Of a stretch of DNA of 35,865 bases, positions 1-8,724 are shown piece after piece. The stretch lies in assembly GCA_028717645.1 (NCBI GenBank), contig JAQUNK010000014.1, positions 1 to 35,865 on the forward strand. Reading direction: 5' to 3'. How positions within the stretch are numbered: the first letter of the stretch is position 1; every line of letters begins with the position of its first letter. The translations under genes and the position numbers were made by a program. This DNA comes from Candidatus Omnitrophota bacterium (GTDB taxonomy: Bacteria; Omnitrophota; Gorgyraeia; Gygaellales; JAMWDD01). The notes under the pieces were generated by a model. The model saw only the letters and a list, made by a program, of their open reading frames with translations, was not told the DNA's origin and did no database searches.

Positions 1-350
1 TTGCCCTGTTATTTACCATAGTAGTTATGTTTTCGCTTAAAGGCGAATACATCGTCCGGATACCGCTTGATGTGATTAGAATAGCTGTTCCGCTTCTGAT
101 CTACTTTTTACTCATGTTTTTGGTATCCTTTTATATGGGGAAAAAGATCAACGCCGGTTACGCAAAAACGGCGACGTTATCGTTTACCGCAGCAAGCAAC
201 AACTTTGAACTCGCCATAGCGGTTGCAGTGGCTGTTTTCGGGATCAATTCCGGCGCCGCGTTCGCCGCAGTAATCGGGCCGCTGGTAGAAGTTCCGGTAT
301 TAATCAGCCTTGTCAATGTAGCGCTCTACTTTAAAAGAAAATACTTCTAA
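1..350 (+). CDS. ACR3-family arsenite efflux transporter, C-terminal part (5' truncated by the window)
   Basis: Hydrophobic helices with '[49 protein letters not shown]', typical of the ACR3 C-terminus; the frame is open from the window start. Confidence 0.8.
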   Translation, partial: ALLFTIVVMFSLKGEYIVRIPLDVIRIAVPLLIYFLLMFLVSFYMGKKINAGYAKTATLSFTAASNNFELAIAVAVAVFGINSGAAFAAVIGPLVEVPVLISLVNVALYFKRKYF

Positions 351-464
351 CTTGTTTTTTTGGTCTTTGGTATAAGTGGCGTTATATTGGTTAGTATAGT
401 AGAAAAACCTGCCAAATAATAAAAATCAAGATAGTTTTAAGCCTACCTTGTAACAATAATGTTA

Positions 465-493
465 TTGTGGATAGTATATATATTTGTTATAAT
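465..493 (+). promoter_or_regulatory. Putative sigma70 promoter for the MFS gene (TTGTGG-17-TATAAT)
   Basis: TTGTGG at 465-470, 17-bp spacer, TATAAT at 488-493, upstream of the ORF at 608. Confidence 0.5.
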
Positions 494-607
494 ACAGCCT
501 TTGCCGGCATTAATTTAATTAGATAAAGCCAAATATTTTGACGTTAGAAAAATAGCTGAACTATTTTTATTTAGAAGCATTGTTTTAATTCAAGAGGGAG
601 GCAATTA

Positions 608-2101
608 ATGGAACAAGCGACTGGCCAGCCAAAACACCATCTTACTGCCCGCGAAGACCGTATCCCTGTTTTTCAGAAAGCCATATACGGTATAGGGTCG
701 CTCGTTAATCAATTTCAGGCCGCTGCTATCGGCTCGCTGGTCATTGTTTTAAACCTCGGGTTGGGCATGAACCCGGCTTTAGTCGGTATCCTTGGAGCAA
801 TCCCTCGCCTGATCGATGCCTTTTCCGACCCTATGATCGGCTATAGTTCCGATAATACCCGGACCCGATTCGGGCGCCGCAGGCCTTGGATATTTTTCGG
901 GGCTATTTTTTCAGGGATTTTATTTGCTCTCTTATTCCGCCTCTATAAGGGGCATGGCGAAAGTTTCTATTTTTGGTATTTTTTAGTGGTCCAGTGCCTT
1001 TTTGTTATTTCTTTTGCCTGTTATTCGATACCCTGGATCGCCCTCGGCTATGAAATGACGCCTGATTACCATGAACGGACCCGGCTGCAGGGGTTCAGCA
1101 ACTTTTTCGCCCAAATTGCCTGGCTTGTTGCTCCCTGGTTCTTCAAGATCATGAATAATAAGGCTATGTTTACGGATATCGTCCATGGTGCGCGGTCCAT
1201 CGCTATAAGCGTCGGGGTTTTTATCGTGGTCGGCGGTATCCTTCCGGCCATTTTCAATAAAGAGCATTTTGCTAACTTACCGAGGCCGGAAAGAGAGAAG
1301 GGCCGTTTAAATGTAATAAAAGACCTCTTGCGCAATTGCGCAACTTCTTTTAAATGCCTTCCTTTTGTTAAACTGATTGCGGTAACATTCCTGATTTTCA
1401 ACGGATTCATGCTCGCTTCTGCTTTTACTTTGTATGTTATTGTCTACTATGTGTTTGGCGGCGATTGGCAAAAAGGCGGCACCTTACTTGGTTGGTTTGG
1501 CACGCTCAGCTCCGTCTGTACTTTAATCGCTATTTCCTTAACTGCATGGGTTGCCACAAAGATCGGAAAGCGGACAACCTTTTTGATCGCTATGTGTTTG
1601 GCTATATTGGGCTATGCTCTTAAATGGATAGGGTATAATCCCCGCTATCCATATTTATTGATGATCGCTGCACCATTTTTGGCATTTCACCTCGGAGCAC
1701 TCTTTACTATCGTTCCTTCCATGGTTGCTGATGTATGTGATCTGGACGAATTACAAAGCGGTACCCGCAGGGAAGGCATGTTTAGCGGTATCTATTGGTG
1801 GATACAAAAACTAGGCCAAGCCGGTGCATCAATTCTTTCCGGTATACTGCTCAACGTGACTGGTTTTAAAGTTGCATTGGGCTCTGCACAAACAGCCAAA
1901 ACTTTATTGCAGATGAGGCTTTGTGATATCGGTATCCCGATCATTACCTCTTTAGTGGCTCTGTACATTATCATGACCTTTGAAATTACCGAAAGCAAAG
2001 CATATGATATCCGTCAGCAAGTCGAAAGGCGAAGAGAAGAAAGAAGAAGGGAAGAAATACGCGTGGGAGAAGAAAGAAGGGGCGGAGAAAGACGAACCTA
2101 A
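608..2101 (+). CDS. GPH/MFS-type sugar:cation symporter
   Basis: 12-TM-like protein with 'DAFSDPMIGYSSDNTRTRFGRRRPWIFFGA', a GPH symporter signature; RBS gagggaggc before ATG. Highly charged C-terminal tail. Confidence 0.85.
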   Translation: MEQATGQPKHHLTAREDRIPVFQKAIYGIGSLVNQFQAAAIGSLVIVLNLGLGMNPALVGILGAIPRLIDAFSDPMIGYSSDNTRTRFGRRRPWIFFGAIFSGILFALLFRLYKGHGESFYFWYFLVVQCLFVISFACYSIPWIALGYEMTPDYHERTRLQGFSNFFAQIAWLVAPWFFKIMNNKAMFTDIVHGARSIAISVGVFIVVGGILPAIFNKEHFANLPRPEREKGRLNVIKDLLRNCATSFKCLPFVKLIAVTFLIFNGFMLASAFTLYVIVYYVFGGDWQKGGTLLGWFGTLSSVCTLIAISLTAWVATKIGKRTTFLIAMCLAILGYALKWIGYNPRYPYLLMIAAPFLAFHLGALFTIVPSMVADVCDLDELQSGTRREGMFSGIYWWIQKLGQAGASILSGILLNVTGFKVALGSAQTAKTLLQMRLCDIGIPIITSLVALYIIMTFEITESKAYDIRQQVERRREERRREEIRVGEERRGGERRT

Positions 2102-2146
2102 GAGTAATAATATAGACTTTACTGTTTATGGTGATAATAAATTCCC

Positions 2147-2178
2147 AAAAAGACCGAGTAAGAAAGTTCGGTCTTTTT
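2147..2178 (+). terminator. Rho-independent terminator
   Basis: AAAAAGACCGA (2147-2157) / TCGGTCTTTTT (2168-2178), 11-bp stem with T tract. Confidence 0.85.
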
Positions 2179-2355
2179 GTTAGGTGCATAGTTAAGGAAG
2201 TACTTCGCATGAAGAGAGCCGATTTCTATGAAACGATTTTTTAACTGGTAGATGATACTCACCTTAATTCTTATTTCCCTATCTGGTCTTTTTTATTTCA
2301 TCCACTATCTTATTTTTCGAGACATACACCATATTTTTCAAAGGAGAAGATTGCA

Positions 2356-2943
2356 ATGAAGAATATCGCAATGACATTTTCGCTCGCGTTTCTGCTTTGG
2401 ATCCCCGTCGCCTGCACCGGGATGGAATTAGGGGACTGGAAGTCCTCTTCTAATCAGAAGGATTTTTCCCTCAATCATCAGCAGATACTAAAACATCTGA
2501 GGACGGCCACCGAGGCCGCCAAGGAAGCGGTGGAATCCGGTCACCCACCCTTTGGCGCAGTGCTTGTGGCGCCGGATGGTGAGACGGTGCTGATGAAACA
2601 GGGAAACGTGAGTTTGATGGATCATGCTGAAACGGTGATCTCGCGGTTGGCATTTGCGAAGTACGACCCTGACTACTTGTGGAAATGTACCCTGGTGACG
2701 ACGGTTGAACCGTGTGCCATGTGCTCCGGGAACATCTATTGGGCCAACATCGGAAACGTGGTCTATGGCGTTGAGGAAATCACAGTGAGGGAACTGACCG
2801 GCGCCGACAAGAGAAACCCTACGATGGACCTGCCGTGTCGTACAGTCTTCAAGGCAGGTCAGAAGCCCATCAGGGTAGTGGGCCCCATTCCGGAAATGGA
2901 AGACGAGCTACTCGCTACCATAAGGGCCTACTGGAAACGATGA
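2356..2943 (+). CDS. CMP/dCMP-type nucleoside deaminase with N-terminal signal or lipoprotein-like sequence
   Basis: Zn-deaminase motifs 'DHAETV' (HAE) and 'EPCAMC' (PCxxC); hydrophobic N-terminus 'MKNIAMTFSLAFLLWIPVACTG'. Confidence 0.8.
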   Translation: MKNIAMTFSLAFLLWIPVACTGMELGDWKSSSNQKDFSLNHQQILKHLRTATEAAKEAVESGHPPFGAVLVAPDGETVLMKQGNVSLMDHAETVISRLAFAKYDPDYLWKCTLVTTVEPCAMCSGNIYWANIGNVVYGVEEITVRELTGADKRNPTMDLPCRTVFKAGQKPIRVVGPIPEMEDELLATIRAYWKR

Positions 2944-3082
2944 GGGTGTTGAGGTCCAGCGACCAACGGGTATGACACTAAAAGGGCGGAATAAAATGAA
3001 ACAATGGTATGAGGCATTATTTGAGAATTATGCTCACAAATACGACAAGGAATGCTTTGTCCGGGGGACTGTGGGTGAATGC

Positions 3083-3299
3083 GATTTTATCGAAGAGGAT
3101 CTGGATGCAACTGACAGAAAAGGGTTGCTTAGGCTTCTTTTTGACTATATAGTTATTAGTGATGGTAAAATAAAAGAGTTTGAGCTTTATGAACCTTTTA
3201 AGAGTCTGTATGAAAGAAAGGGTATAAAATGGCAACTCAAAGAAAATCAACGGGTTCTGGAAAAACCGGCCTGCGTTTCTACATACGCACATTCGGATG
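3083..3299 (+). repeat. Direct repeat copy 1: LSR 3' end plus miaB 5' end (left att-type junction)
   Basis: Near-identical to 18402-18618, including 'atggcaactcaaagaaaatcaacgggttctggaaaaaccggcctgcgt' and 'tacatacgcacattcggatg'. Confidence 0.95.
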
Positions 3300-3358
3300 A
3301 ACGTTGGCGTAAGTATCGAGAGATGATTTTGGGCATTCTGAAGAGATTAAGTGATTGT
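3298..3358 (+). repeat. Element left arm, copy 1
   Basis: 61 bp 'tgaacgttggcgtaagtatcgagagatgattttgggcattctgaagagattaagtgattgt', repeated at 8637-8697 with one mismatch. Confidence 0.95.
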
Positions 3359-3374
3359 GATAAAAAGGATTAGG

Positions 3375-4424
3375 ATGAAATTGCTTACTTATCAGGAAGT
3401 TGTCGATTCGCTAAACAAGAAAAAAAGGACAAAACATCTTTTGTTGGGTAACGGCTTTAGCATGTCTTATGATAAGAAGATATTCTCTTACAATGCTCTA
3501 AGCGATTTTGTGACTAAGACTAAGGATGAATTACTGCACAAGCTTTTCAGCATTATTGACACGGCTAATTTTGAGACAGTTATGCGAGAGCTTGACCTTT
3601 TTTATAAACTTGCCTCTGAATTTTCTGAAGATAAGAAATTAGCAAGAAAAATCAATAAGGCACGAGATTCTTTAAAAAAGAATATGGTGGATGCCATAAC
3701 CGAGTTACACCCAGAGCATGTTTTTAAGATACCTGCAAAATCAAGCAGTAAGTGCGCAGAGTTTTTGAAAAGTTATCTTGATTCTAATGGGCATGTTTTT
3801 TCTACTAATTATGATTTGTTGTTGTATTGGGTTCTTATGCGAAACCAAGGCCAAATTACAAACATAGTTGATGGTTTCGGTAAAGAATATATCTCAAAAG
3901 ATTCAGACGAATACGATCCAGATTATGAGCCAGAGTTTGGTGATTTAGAATGGGGTCCAAACCAAGCTGATCAGCATGTGCACTATGTGCATGGGGCTTT
4001 GCATATTTTCGACGAAGGAGTATCGATAATTAAAGAAATATATGACGAGAACTGTTTATTAGAAAATATAAAAAAGAGGATAAATAATAAAGAATATCCG
4101 GTTTTTGTAACAGCTGGTGATGGTAAGCAGAAACTTGCCCATATTTTGCATAATCAATATTTAGAGTATTGTTATAAGACGCTATCCGGCATTACTGGCT
4201 CTTTGGTCGTATTTGGGTTTGGGTTTGGAAAATATGATGAACATATTATCGATGCTATTAATAACGCGGCTAAAGGAAAAAAAGTAGATAAATTTGATAA
4301 GCTTTGGAGCATATACATTGGGATATATTCTAAGGATGATGAAAAACATGTAAATTCGATACTTGGAAAATTTAAATGCAAGAAAGTTCACTTATTTGAT
4401 TCAAAGACAGTTAATATTTGGTGA
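3375..4424 (+). CDS. DUF4917 / SIR2-like domain protein (putative defence component)
   Basis: 'HLLLGNGFSMSYD', 'FSTNYDLLLYW', 'HYVHGALHIF', 'GSLVVFGFGFGKYDEHI', a Rossmann SIR2-like pattern. The ATG at 3375 (after aaggat) is more likely than the tracked GTG at 3351, which lies inside the repeat arm. Confidence 0.65.
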   Translation: MKLLTYQEVVDSLNKKKRTKHLLLGNGFSMSYDKKIFSYNALSDFVTKTKDELLHKLFSIIDTANFETVMRELDLFYKLASEFSEDKKLARKINKARDSLKKNMVDAITELHPEHVFKIPAKSSSKCAEFLKSYLDSNGHVFSTNYDLLLYWVLMRNQGQITNIVDGFGKEYISKDSDEYDPDYEPEFGDLEWGPNQADQHVHYVHGALHIFDEGVSIIKEIYDENCLLENIKKRINNKEYPVFVTAGDGKQKLAHILHNQYLEYCYKTLSGITGSLVVFGFGFGKYDEHIIDAINNAAKGKKVDKFDKLWSIYIGIYSKDDEKHVNSILGKFKCKKVHLFDSKTVNIW

Positions 4425-4485
4425 TAGTGGTTAGAATTTAAATTGTGTCAGAATGCAGAAATTAAGTTATTAATGAGGTAAATGT

Positions 4486-5304
4486 ATGCCTTGGTCATCG
4501 CGACATCTTAAATGGCTTGTTGATACTGGGGAGCGGCTTAAAACTATCGATGGAAAGATTGTTGAAATTTGGGAGCTCCGACACAAGAAAGATGATGAGC
4601 TTTTATCGTTGTGGGCAAGACATTTTAGAAATCACTATTGTCGCGATGCCGAGATTGATTTCTTAAGAAATGGGACTGGTTATTCTCGGAAAGAGTATCT
4701 GGAAAGAATTAAATTCCCCGACGTAGCAGCTGCTCCTGGGCCTAGCATCAGGTCGGGTGATTTTGGGGAGATCCTTGTTGCCGATTATCTTCAATATCTG
4801 CTTGGTTATTGGGTTCCTCGTAGTCGTTATGCGAATAAGGCGGTTCGCAATGAATCAACCAAGGGGTGTGATATTATCGGCTTTAAATTTCTAAATAATG
4901 GTAAAGATGAAAATGACGATATAATGGCTATCTTTGAATCTAAAGCACAATTTTCTGGTACGAGAGCTACTCCTCGATTACAACTTGCCGTAGATGGATC
5001 CGCAAAAGATCTTGTAAGAAAAGCAGAGTCTTTAAATGCTATTAAACAAGATCTTTTTAATCATGGCTTGTTGGTAGATGCAAAAAAAGTGGAAAGATTC
5101 CAGAATTTAGAAGATCGTCCTTATCATGAAGTCTATGGAGCTGTTGCATTATTTTCTACTGAGGTTTTTGATAAAACTGAAATAGCCAAAACTAAAACAA
5201 AAACGCATCCTTTTTCTAAAGAACTTTTTTTGATTGTCATTCGTGGCGATACCATGATGTACCTTGTTCATGAGCTCTACAGGAGAGCAGCAGATGAAGC
5301 CTGA
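4486..5304 (+). CDS. HamA-like (DUF1837-like) PD-(D/E)XK nuclease
   Basis: 'SGDFGEILVADYLQYLLG', 'GCDIIGFKF', 'MAIFESKAQF' fit an E...D...ExK nuclease core; overlaps the downstream helicase gene. Confidence 0.55.
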   Translation: MPWSSRHLKWLVDTGERLKTIDGKIVEIWELRHKKDDELLSLWARHFRNHYCRDAEIDFLRNGTGYSRKEYLERIKFPDVAAAPGPSIRSGDFGEILVADYLQYLLGYWVPRSRYANKAVRNESTKGCDIIGFKFLNNGKDENDDIMAIFESKAQFSGTRATPRLQLAVDGSAKDLVRKAESLNAIKQDLFNHGLLVDAKKVERFQNLEDRPYHEVYGAVALFSTEVFDKTEIAKTKTKTHPFSKELFLIVIRGDTMMYLVHELYRRAADEA

Positions 5305-8300
5305 ACAAAGATCGAAAAATTTACTGGGTATTACTCGGTCGCAAGCAAAAATGTATGAATATAGCGTCCCTTCCCAGTACCATATTGCAATATCACGTGA
5401 TCCAGCGCGGCTTTTTCCTTTAACTATAGGTTTAATTGGTGATTTTGCTTCACAAATTTGTTCAAAAAGTAAGGATGAAGGATTGTTCATTGAATCACAG
5501 AATCATCTTAATTTTGCTGCCTATTTTTTCGATGCATACCTCGAATCAAAACTAAATCGATATTTAGATCCATACACTGGAGTTATGAGCTCAGCAGCCT
5601 ATTATTTATGTGATTTACCTGGTAGTTCTCACGTTTTAGCTAAACGTATTGATACAGAAGCGTTAGATCTGGATTGTCAGGGCTTAGAACGACTCATGGC
5701 ATGGTTATTGAAAGGAGATTTTACTGCCACTCTCGATAGACTAGACGGAGTGTATGGTGAATATATCAATGAGTTTTCTTCTAGCCTTATTGGTTACTAT
5801 GTAAACGGATCTGGAGAACAGCGTTGCCATGCTGCATTTGAAGGATTGAGAACGTATGTGTATAATAGCGGAACCCCTAGACAGCTTCTTTTCGCAGATA
5901 TCCTCTGTGCTTTGGGGAAGAAGCGCTTAGTTAATTCGACTTGGTATTGTCTTCCTAGATATTCAGGCCTTTCGCTTCCCGAGTGGCTGCCGATACTACA
6001 AAAGAAAGATTTCATAAAAGAATTGTGGCCAGCTCAGCATCTTCTCGGTGCTCAAGGGGTTTTCCAAGGTAAATCTGCTGTGGTTCAAATGCCGACAAGT
6101 GCGGGCAAAACGCGGGCTACGGAAATAATTATTCGCAGCGCCTTTCTTTCTAAGAGGACGGTCTTAACAGTGATAGTGGCTCCGTTTAAAGCCCTATGTC
6201 ATGAAATTAGAGATAATCTTGGTGAGGCATTTCGTGATGAGTCAGTTGATATTAATGAGCTTTCCGATGTTCTGCAAACAGATTTTGAGATAGATATTGC
6301 GTCGAAAAGGAATGAAATTCTAGTCATAACTCCGGAAAAACTTCTTTATGTGCTTAGACATATTCCTGAGCTAGCGAAGAAAATCGGCCTTTTGATTTAT
6401 GATGAAGGGCATCAATTTGATAGTCCGACACGCGGGGTAACATATGAATTGCTTCTTACATCGTTGAAAACACTAGTTTCAGATTCTGTTCAAACGGTTT
6501 TAATATCAGCTGTTATTAGTAACGCCGAATCTATTAACAATTGGCTTAATGGTGGAGATGCGCAAATAGTCTCGGGAACAAACCTAAATCCGACATATCG
6601 CACGTTGGCATTTACGAGCTGGCTAGATCAATTGGGGCGCCTAGACTTTGTTTCTCCAGAAAATCCAGAACAGCTAGATTTTTTTGTGCCTAGGGTAATT
6701 GAACAGTTTGATCTTAACCTTAGGCATAGGGAAAGAAAGCGGCGTAAATTTCCCGAAAAGGAGGATGGTCGTTCAGTCGCATTATACTTAGGGCTTAAAT
6801 TAATGCAAAATGGTAGTGTTGCAATCTTTTGCGGGACTAAAGCCACTGCTGCTGGATTTTGTGAGAAAATTATTGAAGCATACGACAGAGGATTATCTTT
6901 AAGAAGTCCAGATGGTTTTTCCGATCCGGGTGAGTTGCGTCGTCTCTGTTTCTTATATGAACGCAGCCTAGGGCCAGAATCCCCGGCTACTTTAAGTGCA
7001 AAGCTAGGGGTTTTTACTCATCACGGGAACACTCCGCACGGTATTAGACTTGCAGTGGAATATGCCATGAAAGAAGGATTGATACGGTTTGTAGTCTGTA
7101 CTTCGACTTTGGCGCAGGGAGTTAATCTTCCTATCCGATATCTTATCGTTGCAAGCATTTATCAGGGAGTGGACAGGATTAAAGTACGTGATTTTCATAA
7201 TTTAATAGGTCGTGCGGGTCGTTCAGGGATGCATACCGAAGGGAGCATAATTTTTGCCGATCATGAAGTTTATGATAAGAGGTATTCTAGAGACGATAAA
7301 TGGAAGTGGGTACAAGTCAGGAATCTTTTAGAACCAAAAAATTCTGAACCATGCGTGAGTACATTGCTATCTATTTTCGAACCCTTACGTAGTGATGATG
7401 AAAGATATACTATTCGAATGGAGCCACTTGATTTTGCCAAAACATACGTTGATAATCCGTCTGAATTAAATGATTTACCTGTGCAGTTTGCTAAAGAGCA
7501 TGCTGATAAAGGATTCTCGCAAGAAGGATTAGAAAGGCAGATTAAGGGGAAGATTCATATTATTGCTGCAATTGAAAGTTACTTAATGGCGCACTGGGAT
7601 GAGTCCGGGTCGAATATATCACAAGATAACATTGATGTATTGGCACGAGGGACGTTAGCCTATTATTTATCAGATGAAGAAAATCGCAATCGTTTAATAG
7701 AATTATTTCGACTTCTTGCAATAAATATCGAAAAGAAAGTAACAGATGCGGTGAGACGTAAAGTATTTGGGATTACTTTGTACGGTATTTCAGATTCGCT
7801 TATGATTGAGGCATGGGTTAATGAAAACATTGAACAGCTCATAGCAGCTGAGAGCCATGAGCAGCTTCTCGAAGTTTTATGGCCCGTACTAGTACAGCAT
7901 ATTCAGAATTTAACATTTAGAAGGTGCGATAAAGCCCAGGCTTTAAAAGAGCTTGCTTTCCAATGGATCCAAGGAGTGCCGTTTTGCGAATTATTTAAGA
8001 TTTTAACAGAAGCCAATTGCAAAATTGGGCATGGGAAGCGCCCACGTAATCCGCAAATAGAGTATGTAGTTGATATCTGCGAGAATGCGTTGTCGTATGA
8101 TGGGATGCTATTAGTTGGAGCTATAACTGAATTCTGTAAATTAATTCACTCAGAAAAGGAAGATTTAATAGAGAATCTTCAGTGGTTGCAGAAAAGACTT
8201 AAATATGGTTTATCGTCTCCAGCAGCAATTTCGTTATATGAATTGGGCTTTGCTGATCAAGTTATAGCAACCGATTTAAGTAGTGTGATAGGTACTGCTT

Positions 8301-8419
8301 TTTCGCGAAGAGAGGCAATCAAGGAAATTAGGAAAAATGAGGATAAAGTGCGAGAGTTGCTTAACAACTATCCGAGATACTTTAATCAATTGTTAAATAA
8401 TCTGCTGTTGGAAATATAG
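5294..8419 (+). CDS. HamB-like / Ski2-like SF2 helicase
   Basis: Walker A 'MPTSAGKT', 'LLIYDEGH' box, 'STLAQGVNLPIRYLIV', 'NLIGRAGRSG'. Start chosen at ATG 5294 (aggagagcagcagATG), overlapping the nuclease stop; the track starts at 5264. Confidence 0.75.
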   Translation: MKPEQRSKNLLGITRSQAKMYEYSVPSQYHIAISRDPARLFPLTIGLIGDFASQICSKSKDEGLFIESQNHLNFAAYFFDAYLESKLNRYLDPYTGVMSSAAYYLCDLPGSSHVLAKRIDTEALDLDCQGLERLMAWLLKGDFTATLDRLDGVYGEYINEFSSSLIGYYVNGSGEQRCHAAFEGLRTYVYNSGTPRQLLFADILCALGKKRLVNSTWYCLPRYSGLSLPEWLPILQKKDFIKELWPAQHLLGAQGVFQGKSAVVQMPTSAGKTRATEIIIRSAFLSKRTVLTVIVAPFKALCHEIRDNLGEAFRDESVDINELSDVLQTDFEIDIASKRNEILVITPEKLLYVLRHIPELAKKIGLLIYDEGHQFDSPTRGVTYELLLTSLKTLVSDSVQTVLISAVISNAESINNWLNGGDAQIVSGTNLNPTYRTLAFTSWLDQLGRLDFVSPENPEQLDFFVPRVIEQFDLNLRHRERKRRKFPEKEDGRSVALYLGLKLMQNGSVAIFCGTKATAAGFCEKIIEAYDRGLSLRSPDGFSDPGELRRLCFLYERSLGPESPATLSAKLGVFTHHGNTPHGIRLAVEYAMKEGLIRFVVCTSTLAQGVNLPIRYLIVASIYQGVDRIKVRDFHNLIGRAGRSGMHTEGSIIFADHEVYDKRYSRDDKWKWVQVRNLLEPKNSEPCVSTLLSIFEPLRSDDERYTIRMEPLDFAKTYVDNPSELNDLPVQFAKEHADKGFSQEGLERQIKGKIHIIAAIESYLMAHWDESGSNISQDNIDVLARGTLAYYLSDEENRNRLIELFRLLAINIEKKVTDAVRRKVFGITLYGISDSLMIEAWVNENIEQLIAAESHEQLLEVLWPVLVQHIQNLTFRRCDKAQALKELAFQWIQGVPFCELFKILTEANCKIGHGKRPRNPQIEYVVDICENALSYDGMLLVGAITEFCKLIHSEKEDLIENLQWLQKRLKYGLSSPAAISLYELGFADQVIATDLSSVIGTAFSRREAIKEIRKNEDKVRELLNNYPRYFNQLLNNLLLEI

Positions 8420-8585
8420 AAGGTAAATTCCAGCATGTTTTAGTGGAATAATTACGAGTTTTCTTGGGACGGTAATTATGGAATGGCTTCATTCGGGAGT
8501 GGAACCGATGAACGTACGTGACATTTCAGGCCTTTTTTGACCGAAATCTGCGACATTACGTGATGCTAAAAATATATATAACACT

Positions 8586-8639
8586 ATGATTAATAAAGAG
8601 ATAACAAAAAAGAAAGTTTTTCTCCGCACCTTCGGTTGA
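8586..8639 (+). pseudogene. Truncated miaB 5' end of divergent sequence (MINKEITKKKVFLRTFG*)
   Basis: ATG at 8586, in-frame TGA at 8637-8639 at the crossover point; the peptide ends in RTFG, matching RTFG-CQMN of the resident MiaB, with different codons and upstream sequence. Confidence 0.7.
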
Positions 8640-8697
8640 ACGTTGGCGTAAGTATCGAGAGATGATTTTGGGCATTTTGAAGAGATTAAGTGATTGT
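8637..8697 (+). repeat. Element left arm, copy 2 (internal att-like junction)
   Basis: 60 of 61 bp identical to 3298-3358. Confidence 0.95.
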
Positions 8698-8724
8698 AAA
8701 TAGGTCTTAGAAAATAAATAATAG

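Larger units (their letters stand above)
2996..3373 (+). pseudogene. Chimeric ORF: N-terminus of a class I SAM-methyltransferase-like protein fused in frame to the C-terminus of the large serine recombinase
   Basis: 'MKQWYEALFENYAHKYDKECFVRGTVGECDFIE' resembles a methyltransferase N-terminus; from 'DFIEEDLDATDRKGLLRLLFDYIVISDGK...' it is near-identical to the LSR C-terminus (DNA 3083-3296 vs 18402-18616, about 7 mismatches by eye). Confidence 0.7.

Noticed and set aside
1980-2183. Lys/Glu-rich ORFs over the end of the MFS transporter gene (1980-2183 + and 1986-2210 -)
   Set aside because: Purine-rich low-complexity DNA gives open frames in several phases; the MFS frame explains the region and the terminator lies at 2147-2178.
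3083-3299. Direct repeats 3083-3299 and 18402-18618 as an assembly duplication artefact
   Set aside because: Copies differ at several positions, are followed by different sequence, and the second 61-bp arm at 8637 independently supports real att structure.
8420-8585. Non-coding segment after the helicase with repeated 'acgtgacatt/acattacgtga'-like words, possibly an IS remnant
   Set aside because: No paired terminal inverted repeats, target duplication or transposase fragment could be supported; it may simply be upstream DNA of the foreign miaB fragment.
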